Below, in pieces: positions 1 to 7,982 of a DNA stretch of 13,038 bases. Numbering within the stretch: position 1 is the first letter of the stretch; every line of letters starts with the position of its first letter. The stretch is from contig CAZPYK010000044.1 in assembly GCA_964590755.1 (NCBI GenBank), positions 1 to 13,038 on the forward strand, in the 5' to 3' direction. Position numbers and translations under genes: made by a program. The stretch comes from CAG-390 sp964590755 (GTDB taxonomy: Bacteria; Bacillota; Clostridia; Oscillospirales; CAG-272). The notes below the pieces were generated by a model that was not told the DNA's origin, searched no databases, and saw only the letters and a program-made list of their open reading frames with translations.

Positions 1-134
1 CAAGCAAGTGAGTAAAAAAGGCGGAAGCCGCGAATTGTGCGGTGTTGCCTTAAAGACGCAACGTCGGATCCGTCCGACAAGAGCTTGACGGCGGATACGA
101 AGGAATATGTAAAAGAAAGCGAAAGCAAAGCAAA
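1..134. other. Left-edge segment before the recombinase; possible tail of an upstream gene
   Basis: Two plus-strand frames could carry the end of a gene that starts outside the window: one closes with TAA at 13-15 and one with TGA at 86-88 after about 28 codons. Neither tail is recognisable. A small hairpin (63-68 with 73-78) has no T-run after it, so I do not call it a terminator. The rest is a purine-rich leader into the recombinase start. Confidence 0.3.
85..113 (+). promoter_or_regulatory. Candidate sigma-A promoter for the recombinase
   Basis: TTGACG at 85-90 matches five of six bases of the -35 consensus. TGTAAA at 108-113 matches four of six of the -10, with a 17-base spacer. Transcription would start near 120, giving a leader of only about 15 bases before the ATG at 135. 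The match is moderate and could be chance. Confidence 0.3.
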
Positions 135-1208
135 ATGGCAACTCAATACGATCCCGAGGCATATTCCGAGATATTGCGGGAATTTGCCGGATACAAGCTG
201 GTCATTCAGGGAAGATCTCCGCGCACGGTGAACGAATACATGCTTGACCTGCGGACTTTTTTCAGATTCTTGATCGCCCGGCGATCCGGAAATGTTCCGC
301 CGCCGGATAGCGAGGAATTTACATCAATAGATATTCGATGTGTCGATATCGATTTTTTGCGTGAGGTACAGCCAACCGATATTTACGATTTTTTGTTCTA
401 TACCGATCGAGAGCGCGGAAACCAAAGCGCGGCAAGAGCGCGCAAGCTGACCGCCGTTAAGGGATTGTTCAAATATCTGACTTCAAAGCGGCAATTGCTT
501 GAAAACGATCCGTCGATATCCATCGATTCTCCGAACAAGCGCAAGTCCTTGCCGAAATTTTTGACGCTGGAGGAATCTCGGTGCCTTCTTGAAACGGTCA
601 GGACCGATACATCCTCGGTGTTCAGAAAGCGCGACTTTGCCATTATCACGCTCTTTTTGAACTGCGGGATGCGATTGTCGGAGCTTTGCGGAATGGATCT
701 GTCCGACGTGGATAAATATTTGAGATCGGCGCGAATAGTCGGCAAGGGAAACAAGGAACGCATGATCTATCTCAACGAGGCGTGCCGCGCGGCTCTTGCG
801 GATCACATCGATGACAGGCTGCACGGCAACTTGAAGCCCAAGACTCCCGCGGATGCCAGAGCGCTCTTCCTCAGCCGAGAGGGGAGACGCCTGAGTCAAA
901 AGTCGGTCGAATGGACCGTAAATAAATATTTGGAACGTGCGGGGCTGGGTGCCAAACGCTTTTCCGTGCACAAACTGAGGCACACTGCGGCAACACTCAT
1001 GTACCGCGAGGGCGGAGTTGATGTGCGAGTGCTCAAAGAGATATTGGGGCACGAGCAGTTGAACACAACACAGATATACACGCATGTTGTTGACAGTGAT
1101 GTCGAGAGAGCGATGGCGAAAAATCCGTTGGGCTCCGATGTTGCGCGCGTGGAGGATCTGCCGTCGGGCGTCACGAGCTCGAACGACGACAAAAACGATG
1201 ACGATTAA
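135..1208 (+). CDS. XerC/XerD-like tyrosine recombinase
   Basis: Site-specific recombinase of the tyrosine integrase family, 357 residues. Residues 8-125 form the SAM-like core-binding domain. The catalytic domain follows, with the full set of active residues: R180 in GMRLSEL, K204 in VGKGNKER, H279 and R282 in HKLRHT, H306 in LGHEQ, and the nucleophile Y315 in TTQIYTH. Xer proteins resolve chromosome dimers at dif sites. This one is longer than a usual Xer protein (about 300), with an extension near 50-75 in the N-terminal domain and a polar, Asp-rich tail after 330. No phage or integrative-element genes lie beside it, which favours a housekeeping Xer role, but a dedicated integrase cannot be excluded. 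No clear Shine-Dalgarno precedes the ATG, only a purine-rich run at 113-130. It starts the plus-strand gene run. Confidence 0.9.
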   Translation: MATQYDPEAYSEILREFAGYKLVIQGRSPRTVNEYMLDLRTFFRFLIARRSGNVPPPDSEEFTSIDIRCVDIDFLREVQPTDIYDFLFYTDRERGNQSAARARKLTAVKGLFKYLTSKRQLLENDPSISIDSPNKRKSLPKFLTLEESRCLLETVRTDTSSVFRKRDFAIITLFLNCGMRLSELCGMDLSDVDKYLRSARIVGKGNKERMIYLNEACRAALADHIDDRLHGNLKPKTPADARALFLSREGRRLSQKSVEWTVNKYLERAGLGAKRFSVHKLRHTAATLMYREGGVDVRVLKEILGHEQLNTTQIYTHVVDSDVERAMAKNPLGSDVARVEDLPSGVTSSNDDKNDDD

Positions 1209-1284
1209 CTGCGCAGACTTGCCGCCGAACGCGGCATGAGGCGATATTTTCGATTGTCAGTTATTTTGAAAGGTATGATAGCAA

Positions 1285-2901
1285 ATGGATCTGAAAAATT
1301 TTTCTTTACTGTACCCGGATGAGGATTCGCGCCGTATGCACTTGAATTCACATGATCGTCCGGATATAAGTCAATATGTTGCGGATGAATTGGGATTCAG
1401 CGAGATAATGGAGCTGAAAAACGGGTCCATCTCCGACTTTTTTACCGCCGATCCCCGTGTCATTGAATACAGAAACGAGACCTTTGACGATCTTTTGAAT
1501 AATCCCGGCTTGATAGACACGCTCAATGCGGTCATGCCGATATTGAATGATATTCTCGAATTGCGCCGTCTTGAATCGGACAGCGGAGAAACGACCGATT
1601 ATCTTGCAAGTATAACAGAGATCGAGCTGTATATATCAAGCGTGGACACATTGAATGACGGACTGAACGCGGTGAGCGATAAGCTGAAGGGCCGAGCCTT
1701 CAAAACGCTTTGTGATCGCATAAACGAGCTTGCGGAGAGCGATTATTACAGCGAATTGAACGAAAAGCTTTACGAGCTTACAAAGCGCGTGCGCGAGATC
1801 AGAAGCGTTACGGTGGGGGTCAACCTTGATGCGCAGCTTCGTCCCAAGGATGCGGGCGTTCTGGCGATAAATCCGGAGCCCTTCCGCTCGGGAGATGTTA
1901 TAGAAAAGATCCTTCGTTTGAATTTCAAGGATGATGAATATACCTGTATCGCAAAGCTGGTACCGTTCAATAAAAATCAGACCGAGAACCAAAGAACGGC
2001 TTTGTCCATCGCATTTAATTCGGCTATAAACGAGGTATACAGCTCATCTTTGCGTTCATGGAAAAAGATAGTTCAGCAATATGTGTTGGAAAACACCGAC
2101 TTTTTGCTGGATCTGATACCCGAGATAGAATTTTTGGTCAAGGGAACAAGAATGCTTTCCCGCTTAAAGAGCAAGGGGTGCTCTCTTTGCGTTCCCGAAA
2201 TTATGCCGTCGGAGGACAGAGCATATCGCGCATACGGACTTTATAATCCGGTCGTTGCGTTGAAGATAGAGGACGAGGTGGTCACGAACGATCTCATCTT
2301 TGACGAAAATGCCGCAATATACGTGCTCTCCGGTCCGAACAGGGGCGGTAAATCCGTTATAACCTGCGCGCTGGGTATATCGCAGGCTATGCTTCAGCTC
2401 GGAATGTTCATCACCGCCGAGTCGGCGGTAATGTCGCCGGTGGATGCCGTATTTACGCATTTTCCGACCGGTGCGGATGACACGATAGACAAAGGACGCT
2501 TGGGAGAGGAATGCGCCAGGCTTGATGCGATCATAAACTCGGCAACATCACGTTCTCTTGTTCTGCTTGATGAATCGCTGTCTTCCACCGGGGCGTTTGA
2601 GGCGTCGTATATTGCCGCCGAGGTGCTGGGAGGCTTTGCGCTTATCGGCTGTCGGGTGCTGTTCTCCACGCACCTGCACGAGCTTGCGGGCATGATAGAC
2701 GATATCAACGCTCGCACGGCGGGCAGAGGCGTGCGTATAGACACGCTCGTCGCCGGGATCGAGGAAGGAAAACGTTCCTTTAAAATAACGCGTGCGAAAC
2801 CGGACGGAAAGAGCTATGCGCGGGATATTGCGGAAAAATACGGGCTCTCTTTTGAGGCTATAAGCAAAAAGGTAAACGGCGACAGAGCGGAGCGTAAATG
2901 A
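1285..2901 (+). CDS. MutS-family ATPase lacking the mismatch-recognition domain
   Basis: A 538-residue protein with the MutS ABC-type ATPase domain at its C-terminal end. Walker A is GPNRGGKS (350-357), Walker B is LVLLDE (425-430), followed by an STG signature (434-436) and the STHLHEL histidine loop (461-467). The region of about 80-340 is mostly helical, like the MutS core and clamp. The N-terminal mismatch-sensing domain with its Phe-x-Glu motif is absent, as are a MutS2-type Smr nuclease domain and the MutS dimerisation tail. It is therefore neither canonical MutS nor MutS2, and mismatch repair is not assured. DNA-junction or recombination-intermediate binding would fit the upstream recombinase, but that is inference. 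AAAGG at 1269-1273 lies 11 bases before the ATG. It is 76 bases downstream of the recombinase and probably co-transcribed. Confidence 0.85.
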   Translation: MDLKNFSLLYPDEDSRRMHLNSHDRPDISQYVADELGFSEIMELKNGSISDFFTADPRVIEYRNETFDDLLNNPGLIDTLNAVMPILNDILELRRLESDSGETTDYLASITEIELYISSVDTLNDGLNAVSDKLKGRAFKTLCDRINELAESDYYSELNEKLYELTKRVREIRSVTVGVNLDAQLRPKDAGVLAINPEPFRSGDVIEKILRLNFKDDEYTCIAKLVPFNKNQTENQRTALSIAFNSAINEVYSSSLRSWKKIVQQYVLENTDFLLDLIPEIEFLVKGTRMLSRLKSKGCSLCVPEIMPSEDRAYRAYGLYNPVVALKIEDEVVTNDLIFDENAAIYVLSGPNRGGKSVITCALGISQAMLQLGMFITAESAVMSPVDAVFTHFPTGADDTIDKGRLGEECARLDAIINSATSRSLVLLDESLSSTGAFEASYIAAEVLGGFALIGCRVLFSTHLHELAGMIDDINARTAGRGVRIDTLVAGIEEGKRSFKITRAKPDGKSYARDIAEKYGLSFEAISKKVNGDRAERK

Positions 2902-2947
2902 CGTTTTTCGTTCAAAAACTATATTGATCTGATTTGGAGAAACGATA

Positions 2948-3424
2948 ATGGATAAAATATTGACATTGATTGAAAATGATGCGCGACTGACAGCGGAGCA
3001 GCTTGCCGTGATGCTCGATAAGGAAACTGGAGATATCAAAAAAGCCATAGAGCGCTATGAGCATGACGGTGTTATATTGGGATATCAGGCTCTTATAGAC
3101 TGGGACAAGACGGATCGCGAATATGTGACCGCTTTTATCGAGGTCAAGATCACTCCGCAAAGAGATCTGGGATTTGACAAGGCTGCGGAGAAGATATACG
3201 GTTATCCGGAGGTCAAAAGCGTTTATCTTATGTCGGGCGGCTTTGATCTGGCATTGATAATAGAGGGTAAAACAATGCGAGAGGTCGCATTTTTCGTGGC
3301 GCAAAAGCTTGCGCCGATAGAGTATGTCACCTCCACGTCTACGCACTTTGTGTTGAAGAAATATAAAGACAAGGGCATTGTCTACGGTGCGCCGGAGACG
3401 GATGAAAGAGGGAACTGCAACTGA
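2948..3424 (+). CDS. Lrp/AsnC-family transcriptional regulator
   Basis: Small DNA-binding regulator of 158 residues. The N-terminal helix-turn-helix spans about 1-45. A RAM ligand-binding domain spans about 58-140 and carries the MSGGFD turn (95-100) typical of the effector-binding loop. Lrp/AsnC proteins sense amino acids and control their metabolism. The stop codon shares one base with the start of the aminotransferase gene (TGATG), a coupled pair seen often in Firmicutes, so the regulator probably responds to a substrate or product of that enzyme and also controls itself. GGAG at 2936-2939 sits eight bases before the ATG. The tail after 145 is short and polar. The DNA target and ligand cannot be read from the sequence. 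Confidence 0.88.
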   Translation: MDKILTLIENDARLTAEQLAVMLDKETGDIKKAIERYEHDGVILGYQALIDWDKTDREYVTAFIEVKITPQRDLGFDKAAEKIYGYPEVKSVYLMSGGFDLALIIEGKTMREVAFFVAQKLAPIEYVTSTSTHFVLKKYKDKGIVYGAPETDERGNCN

Positions 3425-4596
3425 TGTTTGATTATAACGCGTTGCTTTCTCCGACGCTTGTGGCTTTGAAAAAGTCGGGGATACGTAAATTCTTCGATCT
3501 GCTTGAAAATATGGAGGATGTCGTGGCGCTCACGGTCGGTCAGCCGGATTTCGTAACGCCGTGGCACATCCGAGAAGCGGGAATAGAAAGCCTTGAAAAA
3601 GGCAAGACCTATTACACATCGAATGCGGGTACGCTTGAGTTGCGCCGTGAGATAGCGGCATATCTTTTGCGTCGCTTTTCACTGCAGTACGACCCTCAAA
3701 AGGAGATCGTCGTAACCGTCGGCGGCAGTGAGGCGATAGATATGACCATACGCTCTATCGTTATGCCGGGGGACGAGGTCATCATTCCCGAGCCGTGTTT
3801 CGTTTGTTATGAGCCTTTGGTGAGAATGGCGGGAGGTGTTCCCGTTACGGTAGACACCAATGCGGCGGACAGATTCAAGCTTACCGCACAGAAGCTTGCC
3901 GAGGCGATAACGCCGAGGACCAAGCTGCTGGTGTTGGCTTATCCTAACAATCCCACCGGCGCGGTTATGACGCGCGAGGATCTTGAAAAGATAGCCGATG
4001 TTTTGCGCGGAACGAATATTGCGGTGCTGTCGGACGAGATATATGCCGAGCTGACCTTCGGCTTTAAGCACACCTCTGTCGCGTCGATCCCGGATATGCG
4101 TGAGCGCACTATAATTGCTTCGGGTTTTTCCAAGGCATATGCGATGACCGGTTGGCGGCTCGGATATGTTTGCGCTCCGGCTGCCATTGCCGACCAGATA
4201 TTGAAGCTTCATCAATATGCGATAATGTGTGCGCCGACAACGAGTCAGCTGGCGGCGATAGAGGCAATGAAAAACGGTGATGCCGATATCGAATATATGG
4301 CTGAGCAATATAATTTCCGGCGCAGATATATCTATCGCGGGCTTGCGGATATCGGGATTGAGTCATTTGAGCCCGAGGGCGCGTTCTATATATATCCCGA
4401 GATAGGAAGATTCGGTCTGTCGAGCGAGGAATTCTGCGACAGGCTGCTTTATGAGCACAAGTGCGCCATCGTGCCCGGAACGGCATTCGGACGCTCCGGA
4501 GAGGGCTTTGCGCGCATTTCGTATGCGTATTCGATAAAACATATAGATGCGGCGCTTGAGCGTATAGAGGCTTTTGTCAAGACACTGAAAAAATGA
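3424..4596 (+). CDS. Class I/II PLP-dependent aminotransferase
   Basis: Cytoplasmic fold-type I aminotransferase of 390 residues, full length for the family. Visible landmarks are the substrate loop VGQPDF (38-43), YPNNPTG (173-179), SDEIY (203-207), the PLP-binding lysine K237 in SGFSKAYAMTGWRLGY, and R364 in GFARISYA, which binds the substrate carboxylate. It transfers an amino group between an amino acid and a 2-oxo acid. Likely substrates are aspartate, aromatic or branched amino acids, or N-acetyl-diaminopimelate as in PatA relatives. The sequence does not decide between these. Translation is coupled to the Lrp/AsnC gene by the TGATG overlap. The carboxyltransferase gene begins 25 bases later, so the pair may be read into the decarboxylase-like set. 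Confidence 0.92.
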   Translation: MFDYNALLSPTLVALKKSGIRKFFDLLENMEDVVALTVGQPDFVTPWHIREAGIESLEKGKTYYTSNAGTLELRREIAAYLLRRFSLQYDPQKEIVVTVGGSEAIDMTIRSIVMPGDEVIIPEPCFVCYEPLVRMAGGVPVTVDTNAADRFKLTAQKLAEAITPRTKLLVLAYPNNPTGAVMTREDLEKIADVLRGTNIAVLSDEIYAELTFGFKHTSVASIPDMRERTIIASGFSKAYAMTGWRLGYVCAPAAIADQILKLHQYAIMCAPTTSQLAAIEAMKNGDADIEYMAEQYNFRRRYIYRGLADIGIESFEPEGAFYIYPEIGRFGLSSEEFCDRLLYEHKCAIVPGTAFGRSGEGFARISYAYSIKHIDAALERIEAFVKTLKK

Positions 4597-4620
4597 TCGA
4601 ACATATCGGGAGCGTAATGC

Positions 4621-6117
4621 ATGGAAAACAATAATCAAAACGAACGCAAAAAGAGCGTTTTGAGCGCGATAACAGCCACAAGGCTGACCGAAATGCTGAA
4701 AAATATCGATATAAGCTCGATAAAGGAATCAAACGGCGGATATAATGCGCGAGCGCGGATCATGGCGTTGTTCGATATGGGTACCTTTTCGGAAACGGGA
4801 GCTTATATGATAAGGCGCGATCCGGAAGGCGATCCCGATCTGAGCTTTGAGGGTGTCATTACCGGATACGGCGCGATAGAAGGCAGATTGATCTATGCTT
4901 TTGTGCAGGACAACACAAGAATGAAGGGTGCGTTTGACAGCGTAGGTGCGGATAAGATAATCTCGCTCATCGAAATGGCGATGCGAAACGGCGCGCCCGT
5001 TGTCGGAATATTCGATTCCCGCGGTGCCTCGATCTACGAGGGGGCACGCGTGCTGGCGGCATACGGCAGAGTCATGCGAGCGATCAACGCCGCCAAGGGG
5101 ATAATTCCGCTTGTGGCGCTGATCCCCGGCGTGTGCGGCGGGGGAATGGCTTCGATGGCGTCCGCCTTCGATCTTGTGTTGTGCGTGCGTGGTATGAGCG
5201 AATTTTACATGGTTCCGGGAACCGAGCACGAGGATGCGCGGTGCGCCGCCGCGGATGCCGCGGATATCGTCGCGGAGAGCGAGGATGAGCTTTATCTTCG
5301 CGCACGAGAGCTGTTTTCATATCTTCCTTCAAACTGCAACGAGGGGGCACGTTGTGCCGAGACGGCGGTCTTTGAACGAGAGCCCGGAGAGGACATCTTC
5401 GATATGCACTCATACGACGCGGGGCGGATCGTATCCTTTCTCGCCGACTCCGAAAGCTTTGTGGAGCTGAGGCGCGAAAGCTCCGAGGAGCTGCTCACGT
5501 GTCTTGCCTTTATAGGCGGCATCTGCTGCGGCGTGATGGCGAATCAACCGAGCATAAAGGGTGGTGGGTGCATGAGCACAGCCGCTTGTCGCTCCGCGAC
5601 AAGGCTCGTGAAGCTTTGTGACAGCTTTTGTATTCCGCTGATAACTCTGGTAAACACGGTCGGAATCGACAGCTCGGAAAAGGATCAGGTCGGCTACGCT
5701 TCTGCCGTGGGTGAGCTGTATACCGCGCTGGCGACTTCCGAAAATGCGAAGATCAGTGCGGTGGTGGGCAACGCATACGGAATGGGCTTTACGCTTATGG
5801 CGTCGAAGTCGATAGGCGGAGATATCGCATTTGCCACGCCGAACGCATGCATCAGTGCCATGTCGCCCGAGGCATCTGTCGCATTTGTGTGGAATGACAG
5901 AATATGCGACAATAATGTGACCGTGACCCGTGACGAATTGGAGAGCGAGTGGCGTCAAAAGCTTGCTTCTCCGAACGATGCCGCAATGTCGGGTCAGATC
6001 GATGATATAGTCGAGCCGTATGAGTTGAGGGCGAGGATCGTTTCGGCGGTCAGGATGCTTTCGGCAAAAACACGTGAGCTTCCGACGATCCAACGCAAGG
6101 AATGGCGCAAAAAATGA
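4621..6117 (+). CDS. Biotin-dependent carboxyltransferase subunit (MmdA/AccD-like)
   Basis: Double-crotonase-fold carboxyltransferase of 498 residues, related to methylmalonyl-CoA decarboxylase alpha and to acyl-CoA carboxylase beta subunits. The family moves a carboxyl group between an acyl-CoA and biotin. First-half landmarks are YNARARI (41-47), FDSRGASIYEG (131-141) and the oxyanion-hole glycines GVCGGGMA (170-177). Second-half landmarks are ANQP (307-310), a KGGGCM turn (313-318) and GNAYGMGF (383-390). The stretch after MVPG (197-200) appears shorter than usual: the usual TGP and LGG segments are not visible before SYLPSN (233-238). Family ligand motifs are therefore partly altered, and activity is uncertain. 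GGGAG at 4608-4612 sits eight bases before the ATG. The next gene starts inside the stop codon (ATGA). The partner biotin carrier in this operon is truncated, so any biotin would have to come from a carrier encoded elsewhere. Confidence 0.85.
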   Translation: MENNNQNERKKSVLSAITATRLTEMLKNIDISSIKESNGGYNARARIMALFDMGTFSETGAYMIRRDPEGDPDLSFEGVITGYGAIEGRLIYAFVQDNTRMKGAFDSVGADKIISLIEMAMRNGAPVVGIFDSRGASIYEGARVLAAYGRVMRAINAAKGIIPLVALIPGVCGGGMASMASAFDLVLCVRGMSEFYMVPGTEHEDARCAAADAADIVAESEDELYLRARELFSYLPSNCNEGARCAETAVFEREPGEDIFDMHSYDAGRIVSFLADSESFVELRRESSEELLTCLAFIGGICCGVMANQPSIKGGGCMSTAACRSATRLVKLCDSFCIPLITLVNTVGIDSSEKDQVGYASAVGELYTALATSENAKISAVVGNAYGMGFTLMASKSIGGDIAFATPNACISAMSPEASVAFVWNDRICDNNVTVTRDELESEWRQKLASPNDAAMSGQIDDIVEPYELRARIVSAVRMLSAKTRELPTIQRKEWRKK

Positions 6118-6464
6118 AAGAATTTGCAAGTGTGTGGCTCATCATTGTGGCGATAGCGGCGATCTTGGCGATCGCCGCGGTGACAGTCGGCCTTATTGTT
6201 CGAAACAAAAAAAGACATGCGGTTGTCGAAAATGAGAAGCGAATTGCGGAGCAAGCCGAGAGAGAGGCGGAAAAGAAAAAGCGCGAAGATGAGCGTTGCG
6301 AACGCGAACGAGAGCTCGCGGCGGCGATCACTGCGGCTGTTGCGGCGTATCTTGAGGCTGAGGCGGATGCCGAAGCCGAGGCTCCGAAGGGCAAACGTCC
6401 GAGCTTCAGAGTCGTTGCGTTTGAGCGTGTGTCCGGCGCAAGACCGTGGAACCGAAGACCGTGA
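6114..6464 (+). CDS. OadG-like membrane subunit of a sodium-pumping decarboxylase
   Basis: Small single-span membrane protein of 116 residues matching the oxaloacetate decarboxylase gamma / methylmalonyl-CoA decarboxylase delta pattern. It has one hydrophobic helix (about 7-29), a highly charged coiled-coil segment (31-70), the ITAAVAAYL helix (72-80), an acidic Ala/Glu linker, and a basic tail with FRVVAFERV and RPWN (98-112). In the family this subunit holds the carboxyltransferase against the membrane channel. I chose ATG 6114 because it overlaps the upstream stop as ATGA and has AGGA at 6098-6101, twelve bases upstream. The in-frame ATG at 6102 would abut that site and leave no spacing. 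The beta channel subunit it normally assembles with is not in this window. Confidence 0.8.
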   Translation: MKEFASVWLIIVAIAAILAIAAVTVGLIVRNKKRHAVVENEKRIAEQAEREAEKKKREDERCERERELAAAITAAVAAYLEAEADAEAEAPKGKRPSFRVVAFERVSGARPWNRRP

Positions 6465-6539
6465 GTTCCACGGACGGGCAGAGCAATATAAAAAACAATA
6501 CTTTGCCGCACGCGATCGGCGGAAGGGGATCTTATAATA

Positions 6540-6722
6540 ATGAACACAAATAAAACGAGAAAATTCAAGATCAAGATAAACGGGACCGAATATGTCGCCG
6601 AAGTCGAAGAGCTTGCCGTGGACGAGGTCGAAAAGAATGATGAAACCGAAGGCGATGCGAAGTCGGCGGAAGCTGACGACAGATCCGCGAAAGCTCCGGA
6701 AGTCACCGGAAGGGTCAGATGA
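6540..6722 (+). CDS. Truncated biotin carrier protein stub without biotinyl domain
   Basis: A 60-residue ORF. Its first 25 residues (KFKIKINGTEYVAEVEEL at 8-25) match the typical start of clostridial biotin/lipoyl carrier proteins of decarboxylases. An acidic Ala/Glu/Asp linker follows and the protein then ends. The C-terminal barrel with the EAMKM biotinylation motif is missing, and I find it in no frame of the following sequence. It cannot carry biotin. AAGGGG at 6523-6528 lies 11 bases before the ATG. The stop overlaps the next start as ATGA, so the gene is still translationally tied to the OadA-like gene. It could be a decay product of an internal deletion, or a short retained peptide that now serves as an interaction tail or as a coupling device. 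It could equally be annotated as a hypothetical protein. Confidence 0.55.
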   Translation: MNTNKTRKFKIKINGTEYVAEVEELAVDEVEKNDETEGDAKSAEADDRSAKAPEVTGRVR

Positions 6723-7945
6723 CGGCGACGGATGGCAAGCGTGCAACGACGGGCGCCGTCTTTTGCACGATAAGCCCGCGGTATGCGTATTCGGATAGGA
6801 TGGCAGAAGACGCCGAGTTGTTTTCGGAGCTTGACGGGGGCGGATTTGAGGCTCTTGAGCTTTGGGGGGCGGATGATTTCGACGCGTGTCTTGAAAAATA
6901 TCACCGAGATCCGTGGGAACGGCTCAGGCATATTCGCGAAAGCATCGGCAAGACACGGCTGATGCTGACTCTGCGCGGTCAATGCTTGCTGGGATACAGG
7001 ATGTTCCCGGATGATGTGACGGAATATTTTATTTCGCGGGCAAGATATAACGGTGTGGATATCTTTCGCGTTTACGATGCTTTGAACGATCCGCGAAATA
7101 TAGAAGCGTCTGCTGCGGCCGTAAAGCACTTCGGCGGTGAGCTTCATGCCGCCATGGTATATGACGGCGGCTCTGTGCAGGGGGCGAGCTTTTTTGCGGG
7201 ATATGCCGCCTGTCTTGAGCAGATGGGCGCGGATCGCATCTGGCTGCTCGATCCGAACGGGCTTTTGACGTCAGATACGGCGGGAGAATTGACGGGAGCT
7301 GTCAAGGCTGCGGTTTCACTGCCGTTGATGTTGTCGACCTCTGCCGATGTCGGTGTCGTCAAAGCGGCGTTGGCGGCGGGTGCGTGCGGTTTTGAGTATT
7401 GTGCGGACCGCTCGGACACGGCGGATGTGCTTTTGAGCAACAACTCGCGGAATGCGGTGACACATTATTTGAACGCATGTGCAACACCCGCGGCGGAAGG
7501 AAGCCTATCGGACGATATTTTTTTCGAAATGCGCAGGATACAAGCCGAAACGGGCTACCCTGCGCTGATATCTCCGATATCCGAGATCGTCGAAGCGCAG
7601 GCGTATATCAATTTGAAAGAAGGGCGCTATGCCGATATACTGCCGGAGATCTCGGCGCTCCTCAGAGGTATGTACGGCAGGACACCGTCTCCGGTGCCCG
7701 ATGCATTCCTGCATGATATGATCGGAGACGCTCCGATCCTTTTGGAACGTCCCGCGGATAAGCTGGAGCGTGAGCTTTGCGCTTTGCGATCCGAGGTCGC
7801 GCCCTACATGGAGGATGTCGAGGATATTCTCACTTATGCAATGGCGGGCGAGGATGCCATCGACTTTTTTGAGCTGAGAAAAGCGCGCAAATATCATCTT
7901 GATGCCTCAAGGTCGGATCCCTCACTGGGAGTGCACGTGATCTGA
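6719..7945 (+). CDS. OadA/pyruvate-carboxylase-type carboxyltransferase homologue with lost metal site
   Basis: A 408-residue relative of the oxaloacetate decarboxylase alpha subunit. Family matches are clear: LELWGADDFDACL (46-58), DPWERLR (64-70), LRGQCLLGYR (85-94), DIFRVYDALND (114-124), and the C-terminal domain with SPISEIVEAQA (285-295), LRGMYGRTPSPV (315-326) and RPADKLERELCALR (344-357). The metal centre is gone. The DTTxRDAHQS segment is replaced by AVFCTISPRYAY (13-24), the lysine of IKDMAGLL by L177 in LLDPNGLL, and the two histidines of HxH by S206 and S208. The segment between the barrel and the C-terminal domain is roughly 60-70 residues shorter than I recall for the family. 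Decarboxylation by the known mechanism is not expected. The frame is intact with no stops, and the start overlaps the upstream stop (ATGA, with GGAAGGG at 6708-6714). It is either a maintained pseudoenzyme or a recently inactivated gene. A terminator follows. Confidence 0.82.
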   Translation: MTATDGKRATTGAVFCTISPRYAYSDRMAEDAELFSELDGGGFEALELWGADDFDACLEKYHRDPWERLRHIRESIGKTRLMLTLRGQCLLGYRMFPDDVTEYFISRARYNGVDIFRVYDALNDPRNIEASAAAVKHFGGELHAAMVYDGGSVQGASFFAGYAACLEQMGADRIWLLDPNGLLTSDTAGELTGAVKAAVSLPLMLSTSADVGVVKAALAAGACGFEYCADRSDTADVLLSNNSRNAVTHYLNACATPAAEGSLSDDIFFEMRRIQAETGYPALISPISEIVEAQAYINLKEGRYADILPEISALLRGMYGRTPSPVPDAFLHDMIGDAPILLERPADKLERELCALRSEVAPYMEDVEDILTYAMAGEDAIDFFELRKARKYHLDASRSDPSLGVHVI

Positions 7946-7982
7946 TCTTCGCACTTGACGATAATGATATCGCAACGAACCG

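Noticed and set aside
37..231. Short plus-strand ORF overlapping the recombinase start
   Set aside because: It starts at a GTG or TTG without a ribosome site and overlaps the N-terminus of a well-supported recombinase in another frame.
1220..1236. Six-base stem after the recombinase gene as a terminator
   Set aside because: The stem is short and no T-run follows directly. The MutS-like gene starts soon after, so read-through is likely.
1254..1281. TTGTCA and TGATAG as a promoter for the MutS-like gene
   Set aside because: The -10 element would end only three bases before the start codon, and the spacer is 16 bases; a leaderless start just at the ATG is not supported because a ribosome site overlaps this stretch.
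6102..6113. Upstream ATG as the start of the OadG-like gene
   Set aside because: The AGGA motif would abut this ATG. The ATG at 6114 has workable spacing, overlaps the upstream stop and begins the usual short N-terminus before the membrane helix.
6050..7147. Long minus-strand ORF opposite the OadG, carrier and OadA-like genes
   Set aside because: Its product is low-complexity and Ser/Arg-rich, while the plus strand encodes recognisable family motifs with ribosome sites and ATGA overlaps throughout.
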